41,797 nt of DNA, from the NCBI GenBank assembly GCA_902464345.1, contig CABQJA010000002.1, positions 1-41,797 of the forward strand, in the 5' to 3' direction. Source of the stretch: an uncultured Clostridium sp. GTDB taxonomy: Bacteria > Bacillota > Clostridia > Lachnospirales > Lachnospiraceae. Below are positions 1 through 8,900 of this stretch, piece by piece; the stretch's first letter is position 1, and each line of letters begins with the position of its first letter. A program made the translations under genes and the position numbers. The notes under the pieces are model-generated. The model worked only from the letters and a program-made list of their open reading frames with translations, was not told the DNA's origin and did no database searches.

Positions 1-74
1 CTATTTTCTGCTCTCTGTTTTATAATTTCGTCTTTATAACTGTAACCTTATAATTTTCGTTGTTACAATGCCGA

Positions 75-2513
75 TCATACATCATGGTTGATTTCCAGAA
101 GATTGCGGTAATGTTCATCCGGCAAAGGCTTGCTGAACAGGTAGCCCTGTAAGATATCACAGGAATTCTCCTGCAGGATCTTGAGCTGGTCGGAGGATTC
201 CACACCTTCGGCAACGACCTTGATATTCAGCTTGTGTGCCAGAGAAATGATCGTCTCGGCAACGAAACAGTCCTTGGAATTCGTACTGATATTATCCACA
301 AAGGATTTGTCAATCTTCAAGGTATCGATCGGTATCTGGGTCAGATAATTGAAGGAGGAGTAGCCGGTACCGAAATCATCCAGTGCAATATGGATTCCCA
401 TAGCACGGATTTCCTCTACCAGCTTGATATTATGCTCAAAGGACTGGATCAGAACACTTTCTGTAACCTCCAGCTCCAGATACTGTGGCGGCAGCTTGGT
501 CTTTTCCAGAATCCGTTTCAGGATCGGAATAAAGGAATCCCCCTTTAACTGTTCCGAAGAAACGTTTACAGACATGGTGATCGGACCGAAGCCGGCATCC
601 AGCAGCTGACGGTTGAAGTCACAGGCATGCTCCAGAGCCCAGGCACCCAGCTCGTTAATGATTCCGGACTCCTCTGCGATCGGGATGAACTCAACCGGTG
701 AGATCTGGCCCAGATATCCGTTCCGGATCCGCATTAACGCTTCGCAGCCGATGACACGTCCGGTCTGGGTATCACACTGCGGCTGATATAAGAGGTAAAC
801 CTCCTGATTCTGAATCGCATTGTGCAGGATTTCTTCGATCTCGTTCTTGCGGTTTACTTCGTCCTCCATGGAACTGTTAAAGAAGCGGTAGCCGCATTTG
901 CCGGAGGACTTTGCGGAGTACATCGCAATGTCGGCGTTCTTGATCAGCTCATTTACAGTCAGACCGTTCTGTGGGAAGATCGCAATACCGATACTCATGG
1001 ATACATGGATCGTTTCATCATCCAGCTCAAACGGATGCTGAGCAATGGCGATCAGACTGGAAGCGAGCCTATCCAGCTCATCCAGATCATCGGCCTGTCC
1101 GCGGAGCAGCAGGAACTCGTCACCACCGGTCCGGGCAAGCAGATCATCATCGGCAATCAGCTGATTGATCTTATCTGCAATCTGCTGCAGGAGCAGATCT
1201 CCGTAATCATGGCCCAGTGTATCGTTTACATTCTTAAAATTATCCAGATCAATAAACAGGATCGCATGCCGTTCCAGGCTGCCGGTGTGATGGAAGACAT
1301 CATGTGCATGATTCATAAAGGCTGCACGGTTTGCCAGACCGGTAAGGGTATCGGTGTAGGCAAGATGCTTGATCTGCCGGTAGTTTTCCATCAGCTCATC
1401 CTGACTTTTTTCCAGCTGTTCCTTTGTAAGGGTTAATTCATTATGATTCGTAGATATAATCTCCATCATTTCATTAAAGTGGCTGGAGAGCTCCCCGAAC
1501 TCGTCATTGGACTCAATGGCACAGTGAACATCCAGATCCCCATTGGAGGCCTGCAGCATCTTCTGTTTCAGATCGAAGATCGGTCTGCAGTATTTCCGTG
1601 ACAGCAGAGAACTGAACAGATAGGTAAGCGGCAGAAGGATCAGCAATACAGCCAGAAGGGAAAACGGAATAGACTGGATCAGCGACTGATAAACACTTAA
1701 GTCCTGCTTTGCAAGGTAGATCCAGTGATATTCCGGCATGATGGAATATCCGTAAAGGGTATAGTTGAGACCGTTGTGCTCCCGGATATATCCGGTTAAA
1801 TGTTCCGGCTCACCGTCATAATTCAGCAAACGCAGGCTGGCTTCCTGCTTAATATCATCATCCGGGATCTGAATGCCCAGAAGACTGTCGGAGGTCACAT
1901 TTAAAATATAAGTATCATCTTCCGCGGAAACAAAATTTGCGAAGAAGTCCCGGCGGAGACTGGCAACCATGACGCCGACCTGATATTTTCCCTTCACGGA
2001 AACCGGTGTAAGGATGTGAATGGAATCTCCGGCACCGTTCATTACATGGGAGGTATTGATCAGGTGCTTGTCCAGAGAGCCTGCCATGTCTTCAACGTAT
2101 TGATCATACTGCCCGCAGAGAGAAGAATCCGAGCTGCAGATGATGTAGCCGTCCAGATCATACACGCTGTAAACAACAGAGCCGCCAAAGCTTCTGGATG
2201 CCTGGGACAGCATATCATGGATCGTGCTTCTGGAATTGGTATCATCTAAAAGATCAATGGTCGGATCGTTGTATTTCTTTAAAAGCAGGCTGATAATATC
2301 ATTATTGGAAGCCAGAGAATTCAGTTCTACGATCTGGGTATTCAGCTGGGCATCAAAGCCTTTCTCATACTTTTCAGCCATGGACCGGGCGGCCTCTTCT
2401 GAAATTTTATTGGAATTATAAAAAGCAATACTGATGGCGATTACCGTAAATATTACGATCGGTACGCATGCGACCAGCACCATCGATGACTGCAAAGATT
2501 TTTTGATTGACAT
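75..2513 (-). CDS. Membrane Cache-HAMP-GGDEF-EAL cyclic-di-GMP turnover protein
   Basis: This 812-residue protein should make and/or break down cyclic-di-GMP in response to an extracellular signal. The N-terminus has a membrane segment (about residues 11-31), an extracytoplasmic region of about 250 residues with a Cache-like look, a second membrane segment (about 282-304) and a HAMP-type linker (about 309-352). The GGDEF domain carries an intact GGDEF at 463-467. The inhibitory I-site RxxD that should lie five residues upstream reads A454-D-D-D457, so its Arg is missing. The EAL domain keeps E591-A-L, N650, E682, D712-D713, K733 and E769, so phosphodiesterase chemistry looks possible. The start is set by AAGGAGA seven bases before the ATG. 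It is transcribed divergently from a CheX-like gene. Domain calls are firm; which activity dominates cannot be read from sequence. Confidence 0.93.
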   Translation of the reverse strand: MSIKKSLQSSMVLVACVPIVIFTVIAISIAFYNSNKISEEAARSMAEKYEKGFDAQLNTQIVELNSLASNNDIISLLLKKYNDPTIDLLDDTNSRSTIHDMLSQASRSFGGSVVYSVYDLDGYIICSSDSSLCGQYDQYVEDMAGSLDKHLINTSHVMNGAGDSIHILTPVSVKGKYQVGVMVASLRRDFFANFVSAEDDTYILNVTSDSLLGIQIPDDDIKQEASLRLLNYDGEPEHLTGYIREHNGLNYTLYGYSIMPEYHWIYLAKQDLSVYQSLIQSIPFSLLAVLLILLPLTYLFSSLLSRKYCRPIFDLKQKMLQASNGDLDVHCAIESNDEFGELSSHFNEMMEIISTNHNELTLTKEQLEKSQDELMENYRQIKHLAYTDTLTGLANRAAFMNHAHDVFHHTGSLERHAILFIDLDNFKNVNDTLGHDYGDLLLQQIADKINQLIADDDLLARTGGDEFLLLRGQADDLDELDRLASSLIAIAQHPFELDDETIHVSMSIGIAIFPQNGLTVNELIKNADIAMYSAKSSGKCGYRFFNSSMEDEVNRKNEIEEILHNAIQNQEVYLLYQPQCDTQTGRVIGCEALMRIRNGYLGQISPVEFIPIAEESGIINELGAWALEHACDFNRQLLDAGFGPITMSVNVSSEQLKGDSFIPILKRILEKTKLPPQYLELEVTESVLIQSFEHNIKLVEEIRAMGIHIALDDFGTGYSSFNYLTQIPIDTLKIDKSFVDNISTNSKDCFVAETIISLAHKLNIKVVAEGVESSDQLKILQENSCDILQGYLFSKPLPDEHYRNLLEINHDV

Positions 2514-2546
2514 AGGCGTCTCCTTACACTTAAAAAACTAACTTCT

Positions 2547-2575
2547 ATTATACGAAATTTGCATGGAATATTCAA
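2547..2575 (-). promoter_or_regulatory. Promoter of the GGDEF-EAL gene
   Basis: On the minus strand TTGAAT (2570-2575) is followed by a 17-base spacer and a perfect TATAAT (2547-2552). It lies 33 bases upstream of the ATG and looks like a strong vegetative promoter. Only 12 bases separate its -35 box from that of the divergent plus-strand promoter. Confidence 0.8.
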
Positions 2576-2587
2576 TGACTTCTCATC

Positions 2588-2616
2588 TTGATTTTATAGG
2601 AACGGTTATGTATAAT
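2588..2616 (+). promoter_or_regulatory. Promoter of the CheX-like gene
   Basis: TTGATT (2588-2593), a 17-base spacer and a perfect TATAAT (2611-2616) lie 42 bases upstream of the ATG at 2659. An ATG at 2563 would place this promoter inside the gene, which argues for the 2659 start. Confidence 0.75.
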
Positions 2617-2658
2617 AAAGATAATTCGTGTACTTACACAGTTTTGGAGGATTGGGTT

Positions 2659-3555
2659 ATGTTTGGGATTTATTTTGGAAAGTATCTTCAGGATAAGGGG
2701 ATTCTTACAGAGCAGCAGTATCAGGAGATGCTGCAGGAGATGAAGAGCTCCAGACTGAAGCTTGGTCTGCTTGCCATTGTGAATGGTATTATGACAGAAG
2801 CACAGGCTGAGGAAGTGAACCAGCTGCAGCAGGTTCAGGATCGCAGATTTGGTGATATTGCGGTAGAGAAGGGCTATATGACAGAGGCGCAGGTAGAGTC
2901 ACTGCTGAAGATGCAGGGTGACCAGTATCTGCTTTGTGTACAGACTCTGACAGAGCATGGATACCTGACACTGGAGGGTATTCAGAAGGAATTAAAGATG
3001 TATAAGAAGGACAACTGGTTCAGTGCACTGGATCTTGATGCGATCAAGAGCGGCGATATTGACAGTATTGTACCTGTATTTACGAAGGATGTGTCAATTC
3101 CGCCGGTAATGAAGGATTATATAGCACTGATGGCGAGAAATATCAACCGTTTTATTGATACGGACATCCGTCTGGAGAAGGTAGAGCTGATCAACAGCTA
3201 TTCTGCAGACTTTATTGCAAGTCAGGAATTAGAAGGTGATTTCAATTTCTTCGTAGGTATGACCGGCGAGGAGGATGCAGTCTTAGAGGTTGCTTCCGTA
3301 TTCGGACGTGAGGAATTCAGTCAGATCGATCTGGATACTCTGGATGCTGTCTGTGAGTTCCTGAACTGTAACAATGGATTATATGCAAGTAAGCTTTCAG
3401 AAGAAGATGTTGAGCTGGAGCTTCTGCCGCCGGTAATGCATACAGAGCAGAAGAAGATTCAGACAGAAGGCCCTATGTATAAGATGCCGATCTATATTTC
3501 CGGTAAGAAGCTGGTATTGATCATCTGTCTGGAAGCAAGATGGCAGATCGTATAG
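2659..3555 (+). CDS. Four-repeat MshEN-like domain fused to a CheX-like phosphatase domain
   Basis: A 298-residue soluble protein. The start is chosen because GGAGG lies eight bases upstream and a promoter ends at 2616. Residues 5-115 hold four copies of a 24-residue motif at exact 29-residue spacing (5-28, 34-57, 63-86, 92-115), each with Gly at position 10, a hydrophobic residue at 12 and Thr at 13. Copy three begins R-F-G-D and ends in Gln, resembling the RLGxxLxxxG...Q motif of MshEN cyclic-di-GMP-binding domains, which also use 24-residue motifs with 5-residue spacers. Residues about 150-295 resemble CheX/CheC phosphatases, with the signature D229-x3-E233-x2-N236. The next gene encodes a CheY-like receiver, a plausible substrate. 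The repeats are seen directly; ligand and phosphatase activity are inferred. Confidence 0.72.
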   Translation: MFGIYFGKYLQDKGILTEQQYQEMLQEMKSSRLKLGLLAIVNGIMTEAQAEEVNQLQQVQDRRFGDIAVEKGYMTEAQVESLLKMQGDQYLLCVQTLTEHGYLTLEGIQKELKMYKKDNWFSALDLDAIKSGDIDSIVPVFTKDVSIPPVMKDYIALMARNINRFIDTDIRLEKVELINSYSADFIASQELEGDFNFFVGMTGEEDAVLEVASVFGREEFSQIDLDTLDAVCEFLNCNNGLYASKLSEEDVELELLPPVMHTEQKKIQTEGPMYKMPIYISGKKLVLIICLEARWQIV

Positions 3556-3590
3556 AAGAACTGAGAGATAGATAGGAGAGGTATTTAATC

Positions 3591-3953
3591 ATGGCTAATT
3601 TTTTGATCGTGGATGATTCAAGAACATCCAGAAGAATTTTAAGAGGTATTTTGGAACAGGCTGGTTATACAGTCGTTGGTGAGGCAACAAACGGACAGGA
3701 AGCATATGACAAGTACGTAGAGCTTCAGCCGGATATTGTTACCATGGATATTACTATGCCGGTTCTGGATGGCATCGGTGGACTGAAGAAAATCAAGGAA
3801 GCGTATCCGGAGTCAAAGGTTGTAATGGTAACCGCAGCTGGACAGAAGAATAAGATGGTAGAAGCTGTTCAGAGTGGTGCGGATGAATTTATTCCAAAGC
3901 CTTTCGATGGAGAACAGCTGGTACAGACGCTGGCGAAGGTGCTGGGAGCATAA
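3591..3953 (+). CDS. Stand-alone CheY-like response regulator receiver
   Basis: A 120-residue single-domain receiver with no output domain. The acidic pair D8-D9, the phosphoacceptor D53 (context TMDITMP), T81 and K103 in a PKPF motif are all present, so it should take and release phosphate normally. An AGGAG-rich stretch precedes the ATG. It sits 35 bases behind the CheX-like phosphatase gene and is closed by a strong terminator, so the two form a short operon. The chemotaxis-type length and motifs fit the CheY family. No histidine kinase or flagellar gene is nearby, so its partner kinase and output are unknown. Confidence 0.92.
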   Translation: MANFLIVDDSRTSRRILRGILEQAGYTVVGEATNGQEAYDKYVELQPDIVTMDITMPVLDGIGGLKKIKEAYPESKVVMVTAAGQKNKMVEAVQSGADEFIPKPFDGEQLVQTLAKVLGA

Positions 3954-3963
3954 AAGAATCTAT

Positions 3964-4018
3964 AAGGCTGACCTGAGTAGCAGATCGTGAAATCTGGATT
4001 CAGGGACAGCCTTTTTTT
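3964..4018 (+). terminator. Rho-independent terminator after the receiver gene
   Basis: AAGGCTG (3964-3970) pairs with CAGCCTT, and an inner CCTGA pairs with TCAGG across a small bulge; seven T follow (4012-4018). It ends 17 bases before the ATG of the next gene, so it also occupies that gene's leader. Confidence 0.8.
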
Positions 4019-4035
4019 AAGGAAGTGATAAAAGT

Positions 4036-4974
4036 ATGATAGATACAGTGGTTTCCGTAGAGATGCTGGTAGAAGAGGTCATGCGGATCAAGAAGAACCG
4101 GCTGGCTCCGGATGAATGCACCGGAAAAGAGAAGAGACTCTGTCTGGCATCCGGAAGTCATGGAGATGAGCTGTGCGGGCAGTTTATCTGCTATGAGATC
4201 ATCCGCAGGATAAAGAAGGAATTTCATAATCTGACCGGAATCGTGGATGTCTATCCGGCCATGAATCCGCTGGGACTGGACGCACAGACCAGAGATTTTC
4301 CGCTGATGGACATTGATATGAATACGATCTTTCCGGGAGATGATGACGGTGCGATCTTAGAACATGCAGCCTCAAGGATCATTAAGGATATGGCGGGTGC
4401 GGATGTGTGCCTGGATATTCATTCGAGCAACTCCCTGATCCGGGAGATCCCGCAGGTACGGTTAAATGATGATGTGATAGAAACGGTTATGCCGTATGCC
4501 AAGATGTTAAATGCAGAGCTGGTATGGATTCATCCGTCTACCAGTGTGCGGCCGGGAAGTCTGGCCTACGCTCTGAATGCGATCGGTGTGAAATCCATGG
4601 TGATCGAGGCCGGGGTAGCACTGCGGATTGATTATGAGTATTGTGAACAGATCGTAGACGGAATCTTTTCTCTGATGAAGCATATGGGAATCTGGCAGGG
4701 CGAGGTGACGGAACCACGCCGTCCGATCATTGCAACGGATGGGGATGTCCATTTTGTAAATGCGGAGAGCAGTGGATTGTTTGTACCGAATATCAAGCAT
4801 TCCATGGAAGTGAAAAAGGGTGAGAAGATCGGAACGATCGTAGATGTGATCACGGGTTCGGTTGAGGAACGCATCTATGCACCGTGTGATGGTCTGGTAT
4901 TTACACTGCGGGAGTATCCGGCAGTAGAAGAAGGGGCACTGATTGCCCGTATATTTGGAGGCAGCTATGAATAA
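4036..4974 (+). CDS. Succinylglutamate desuccinylase/aspartoacylase-family zinc deacylase
   Basis: A 312-residue member of the AstE/AspA group of M14-like zinc carboxypeptidase folds, which remove acyl groups from amino-acid substrates. The zinc-binding motif H42-G-D-E45 lies in LASGSHGDE, the third ligand is H129 in LDIHSSN, and the general acid/base is probably E191 in VIEAG. A substrate-binding-type MNPLG lies at 76-80. Residues about 245-310 form a beta-rich C-terminal region resembling the lid/barrel of this family (HSMEVKKGEKIG). AAGGAAG precedes the ATG, directly behind the T-run of a terminator. It overlaps the following paralogue by eight bases. The substrate is unknown; the purL linkage does not reveal it. 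Confidence 0.85.
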   Translation: MIDTVVSVEMLVEEVMRIKKNRLAPDECTGKEKRLCLASGSHGDELCGQFICYEIIRRIKKEFHNLTGIVDVYPAMNPLGLDAQTRDFPLMDIDMNTIFPGDDDGAILEHAASRIIKDMAGADVCLDIHSSNSLIREIPQVRLNDDVIETVMPYAKMLNAELVWIHPSTSVRPGSLAYALNAIGVKSMVIEAGVALRIDYEYCEQIVDGIFSLMKHMGIWQGEVTEPRRPIIATDGDVHFVNAESSGLFVPNIKHSMEVKKGEKIGTIVDVITGSVEERIYAPCDGLVFTLREYPAVEEGALIARIFGGSYE

Positions 4975-5902
4975 AGAAATCATATTTAATATGACTACCG
5001 CATTTCGTGGCGAATATACGATTACGGGATACCGGTTCGGACATGGCGAGAAGTCAGCCTGTATTATCGGAGCCATGCGAGGCAATGAGTTCCAGCAGCT
5101 CTATATGTGTTCACAGCTGATCCTGAAGCTGGAGCAGCTGGAGGCAAAGGGTGCGATTGTGGCGAACAAGGAGATACTGGTGATCCCGTCGTTAAATCAT
5201 AATTCCATGAATGTCGGAAAGAAATACTGGGTATCGGACAGTACCGATATCAACCGGTCGTTTCCGGGTAATAAGGATGGCCCGGCAACCAGCCGGATCG
5301 CAGCTGCAATTCTGGAACGGGTCAAGGGATACCGGTATGGAATACAGTTTGCCAGCTTTTATCTGGATGGAGAGTTCATCCCGCATGTAAGGCTGACAGA
5401 GGAAGGGGTTCAGAATACGAGCCTTGCCAACCTGTTTGGAATGCCGTATGTACTGACCGCATCGGAGCGTGCCTTTGATGCAACGACCCTGAACTATAAC
5501 TGGCAGAAGGGTGGTACCAGCGCATTCTCCGTATATACCGGAACAACTGCAGAAATTGATGAGGAACGTGCCAGACAGGGGGTATCTTCTGTACTTCGCT
5601 TCTTGACGCGTATGGGTATCATACGGTATAACTGTCATGGTGGGTATATTTCGACCGTTGTGGAAGAGGATGAGCTGCTGTCGATTCGGGCAGATATGCC
5701 GGGATTTTTCCGGCCGACGATTTCGACGAATACGGAGGTGGTCCGTGGACAGCTTCTGGCGGATATTGTAGACTCTTTCCGGGGAGATGTTATCTCACGG
5801 CTTGTTGCACCGACAGATGGTATTATCTTTTACCGTCAGTGTCAGCCGATGGTCTTTCAGAACTCGGTTGCATTTAAAATGATAAAGAAGATTCACGAAT
5901 AA
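4967..5902 (+). CDS. Catalytically degenerate AstE/AspA-family paralogue
   Basis: A 311-residue protein with the same layout as the preceding deacylase, including NRSFPG in place of NTIFPG and a beta-rich C-terminus. The key residues have changed: the HGDE motif reads M37-R38-G-N-E41 (His to Arg), the D-x-H third-ligand site reads Q127-F-A129, and the VIEAG glutamate aligns with T191. It may therefore be a pseudoenzyme partner or use different chemistry. The start at 4967 is supported by GGAGG five bases upstream; an ATG at 4943 lacks such a site. The eight-base overlap with the active paralogue implies coupled translation and perhaps a complex. The alignment was made by eye. Confidence 0.75.
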   Translation: MNKEIIFNMTTAFRGEYTITGYRFGHGEKSACIIGAMRGNEFQQLYMCSQLILKLEQLEAKGAIVANKEILVIPSLNHNSMNVGKKYWVSDSTDINRSFPGNKDGPATSRIAAAILERVKGYRYGIQFASFYLDGEFIPHVRLTEEGVQNTSLANLFGMPYVLTASERAFDATTLNYNWQKGGTSAFSVYTGTTAEIDEERARQGVSSVLRFLTRMGIIRYNCHGGYISTVVEEDELLSIRADMPGFFRPTISTNTEVVRGQLLADIVDSFRGDVISRLVAPTDGIIFYRQCQPMVFQNSVAFKMIKKIHE

Positions 5903-5933
5903 ATTACTGTGAACAGATAAAATGGAGGTCATT

Positions 5934-8900
5934 ATGAGCAAAGTAAAACGAATCTATGTGGAGAAGAAAAAGGATTATGCAGTAAAGGCCGGAGAGCTTC
6001 TGGATGAGATTAAGAATTATCTGGGCATTCCGGTTGACGGCGTACGGGTACTGGTTCGCTATGATATAGAGAATCTTTCCGATGATACCTATCAGAAAGC
6101 ATTGGGTACAGTATTCTCAGAACCACCGGTAGACATCCTTTATGAGGAAGTATTTGATAAGAATGACACAGATCAGGTATTCAGTGTTGAATATCTGCCG
6201 GGACAGTTTGATCAGCGTGCAGACTCTGCAGAGCAGTGTGTAAAGCTGCTGAATGAGAATGAAGAACCGGTGATTCGTTCGGCTACGACTTATATAATTG
6301 AAGGAAATGTAGATGCAGAGCAGATGGAGCGGATTAAGAGCCATTGCATCAATCCGGTGGATTCCAGAGAAGCTTCTTCTGTAAAGCCGGAAACACTGGT
6401 AACCGTATTTGAGGAGCCAGCAGACGTTAAGATCTTTGACGGTTTCCAGACAATGGAGGAGCAGGCCCTGCGGGAGCTGTATGATTCTCTGGGACTGGCA
6501 ATGACCTTTAAGGATTTCCTGCACATTCAGAATTATTTTAAGAATGAGGAGCATCGGGATCCATCCATGACGGAAATCCGCGTTCTGGATACCTACTGGT
6601 CCGATCACTGCCGTCATACTACATTCTCAACAGAGCTTAAGAATATCAACTTTAAAGATGGTTATTATAAAGCACCGATCGAGCAGAGCTTCCAGGAATA
6701 TGAAGCAGCAAGAGAGGTATTGTACAAGGGAAGAGATGATAAGTTTATCTGCCTGATGGATATCGCATTAATGGGTATGAAGAAATTAAAGGCAGAAGGA
6801 AAGCTGGCAGATCAGGAAGAATCCGATGAGATCAATGCCTGCAGCATCGTTGTACCGGTAGAGATTGACGGAACGACAGAGGAGTGGCTGGTAAGCTTTA
6901 AGAATGAGACCCATAATCATCCGACAGAGATCGAACCATTCGGTGGCGCTGCAACCTGTCTGGGTGGAGCAATCCGTGATCCGTTGTCAGGACGTTCTTA
7001 TGTATATCAGGCAATGCGTGTGACCGGTGCGGCAGATCCGACCCGTCCACTGTCTGAGACCATGAAGGGTAAGCTTCCACAGAGAAAGATCGTGACCGGC
7101 GCGGCACAGGGCTACAGTTCCTATGGTAACCAGATCGGTCTGGCAACCGGTCTTGTAAATGAGATCTATCATCCGGATTATGTTGCAAAGCGTATGGAGA
7201 TCGGAGCCGTTATGGGTGCAGCACCTAGACGCTGTGTTATCCGTGAGAATTCCGATCCGGGAGATCAGATCATTCTGCTGGGCGGACGTACAGGACGTGA
7301 CGGCTGTGGCGGTGCAACTGGATCTTCTAAGGCACATACCGTAGAGTCCCTGGACACCTGCGGCGCAGAGGTTCAGAAGGGTAATGCACCTACCGAGCGT
7401 AAGATTCAGAGACTGTTCCGTCGGGAAGAGGTAGCACATCTGATCAAGAAGTGTAATGATTTCGGTGCGGGCGGTGTATCCGTTGCCATCGGTGAGCTGG
7501 CAGACGGCTTACGTGTGAATCTGGATCTGGTTCCAAAGAAGTACGCAGGTCTGGATGGAACCGAACTGGCAATCTCAGAATCTCAGGAACGTATGGCTGT
7601 TGTTGTAGATAAAAAAGATGTAAAGCAGATGTTAGAGTATGCCGCAGAAGAGAATCTGGAGGCGATCGTAGTAGCAGAGGTTACCGAAGAGCCTCGTCTG
7701 GTACTGAGCTGGAGAGGCAAGGAGATCGTAAATCTTTCGCGTGCATTCTTAAATACAAACGGTGCACATCAGGAGACAAATGTAACCGTTGATATGCCGG
7801 AGAAGAAGGACAATTATTTCGAGCAGATTCCGGAAGTGACAGATGTAAAGGAAACCTGGTTAAAGACCCTTGCAGACCTGAATGTCTGTTCCCAGAAGGG
7901 ACTGGTTGAGATGTTCGACAGCTCGATTGGAGCCGGTACCGTAACGATGCCGTATGGTGGTCTGTATCAGCTGACACCGACACAGACAATGATCGCAAAG
8001 CTTCCGGTACTGAAGGGAAAGACCGATACCATTACCATGATGAGCTATGGCTTTGATCCGTATCTTTCCAGCTGGAGCCCATATCATGGAGCAATCTATG
8101 CAGTGATACATTCGGTAGCAAAGATTGCAGCATCCGGTGGTGATGTATCCAAGATCCGTTTCACCTTCCAGGAATATTTTGAAAGACTGGGTGAAAAGCC
8201 GGAGCGTTGGGGCAAGCCAATGGCTGCACTGCTCGGTGCATATGATGCACAGGTTGGACTGGGACTTCCTTCCATCGGTGGTAAGGATAGTATGTCAGGA
8301 TCCTTTAACGAGATTGATGTACCACCGACACTGGTATCGTTTGCGGTTGATGTGGCAAGCTCCAAGAACGTGGTAACACCGGAGTTAAAGAATGCCGGTG
8401 ATATTCTGGTTAAGATCGATATTAAGAAGGATGAGTACGACAGACCGGATTATGCATATGTTCTGAAGTTATATGACGATTTATATAAGGCAATTCAGGC
8501 AGGAAAGATTCTGGCTTCCTATGCAGTAGGATTTGGTGGTGTGCTGGAGGCTGTCAGCAAGATGGCATTCGGTAACAAGCTGGGTGTGAAGCTGGAAGGT
8601 TTATCGAAGGAAGCATTACTGGCAAAGGAATATGGTTCCATTATTCTGGAAGTGGCACCGGAGCAGGTAAAGACACTTGGTGTACCTTGCACCGTGATCG
8701 GTCAGGTAGTTGCAGAGCCTGAATTTATCTATGGTGATGTAGTGATCAGCATGGAGGAGGCATTGAAGGCATGGACCGGCACTCTGGAGGATGTATTCCC
8801 GACACAGTCGGATGTAGAGCAGAAGCCGGTTAAGAGTGAGCTGTTCCAGACAGATTCTATCTATGTATGCAAGCATAAGGTAGCAAAGCCGAAGGTATTT

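Noticed and set aside
822..1436. 204-codon open frame on the plus strand inside the GGDEF-EAL gene
   Set aside because: It is antisense to intact catalytic domains, has no ribosome binding site and encodes no recognisable protein; it reflects the codon use of the real gene.
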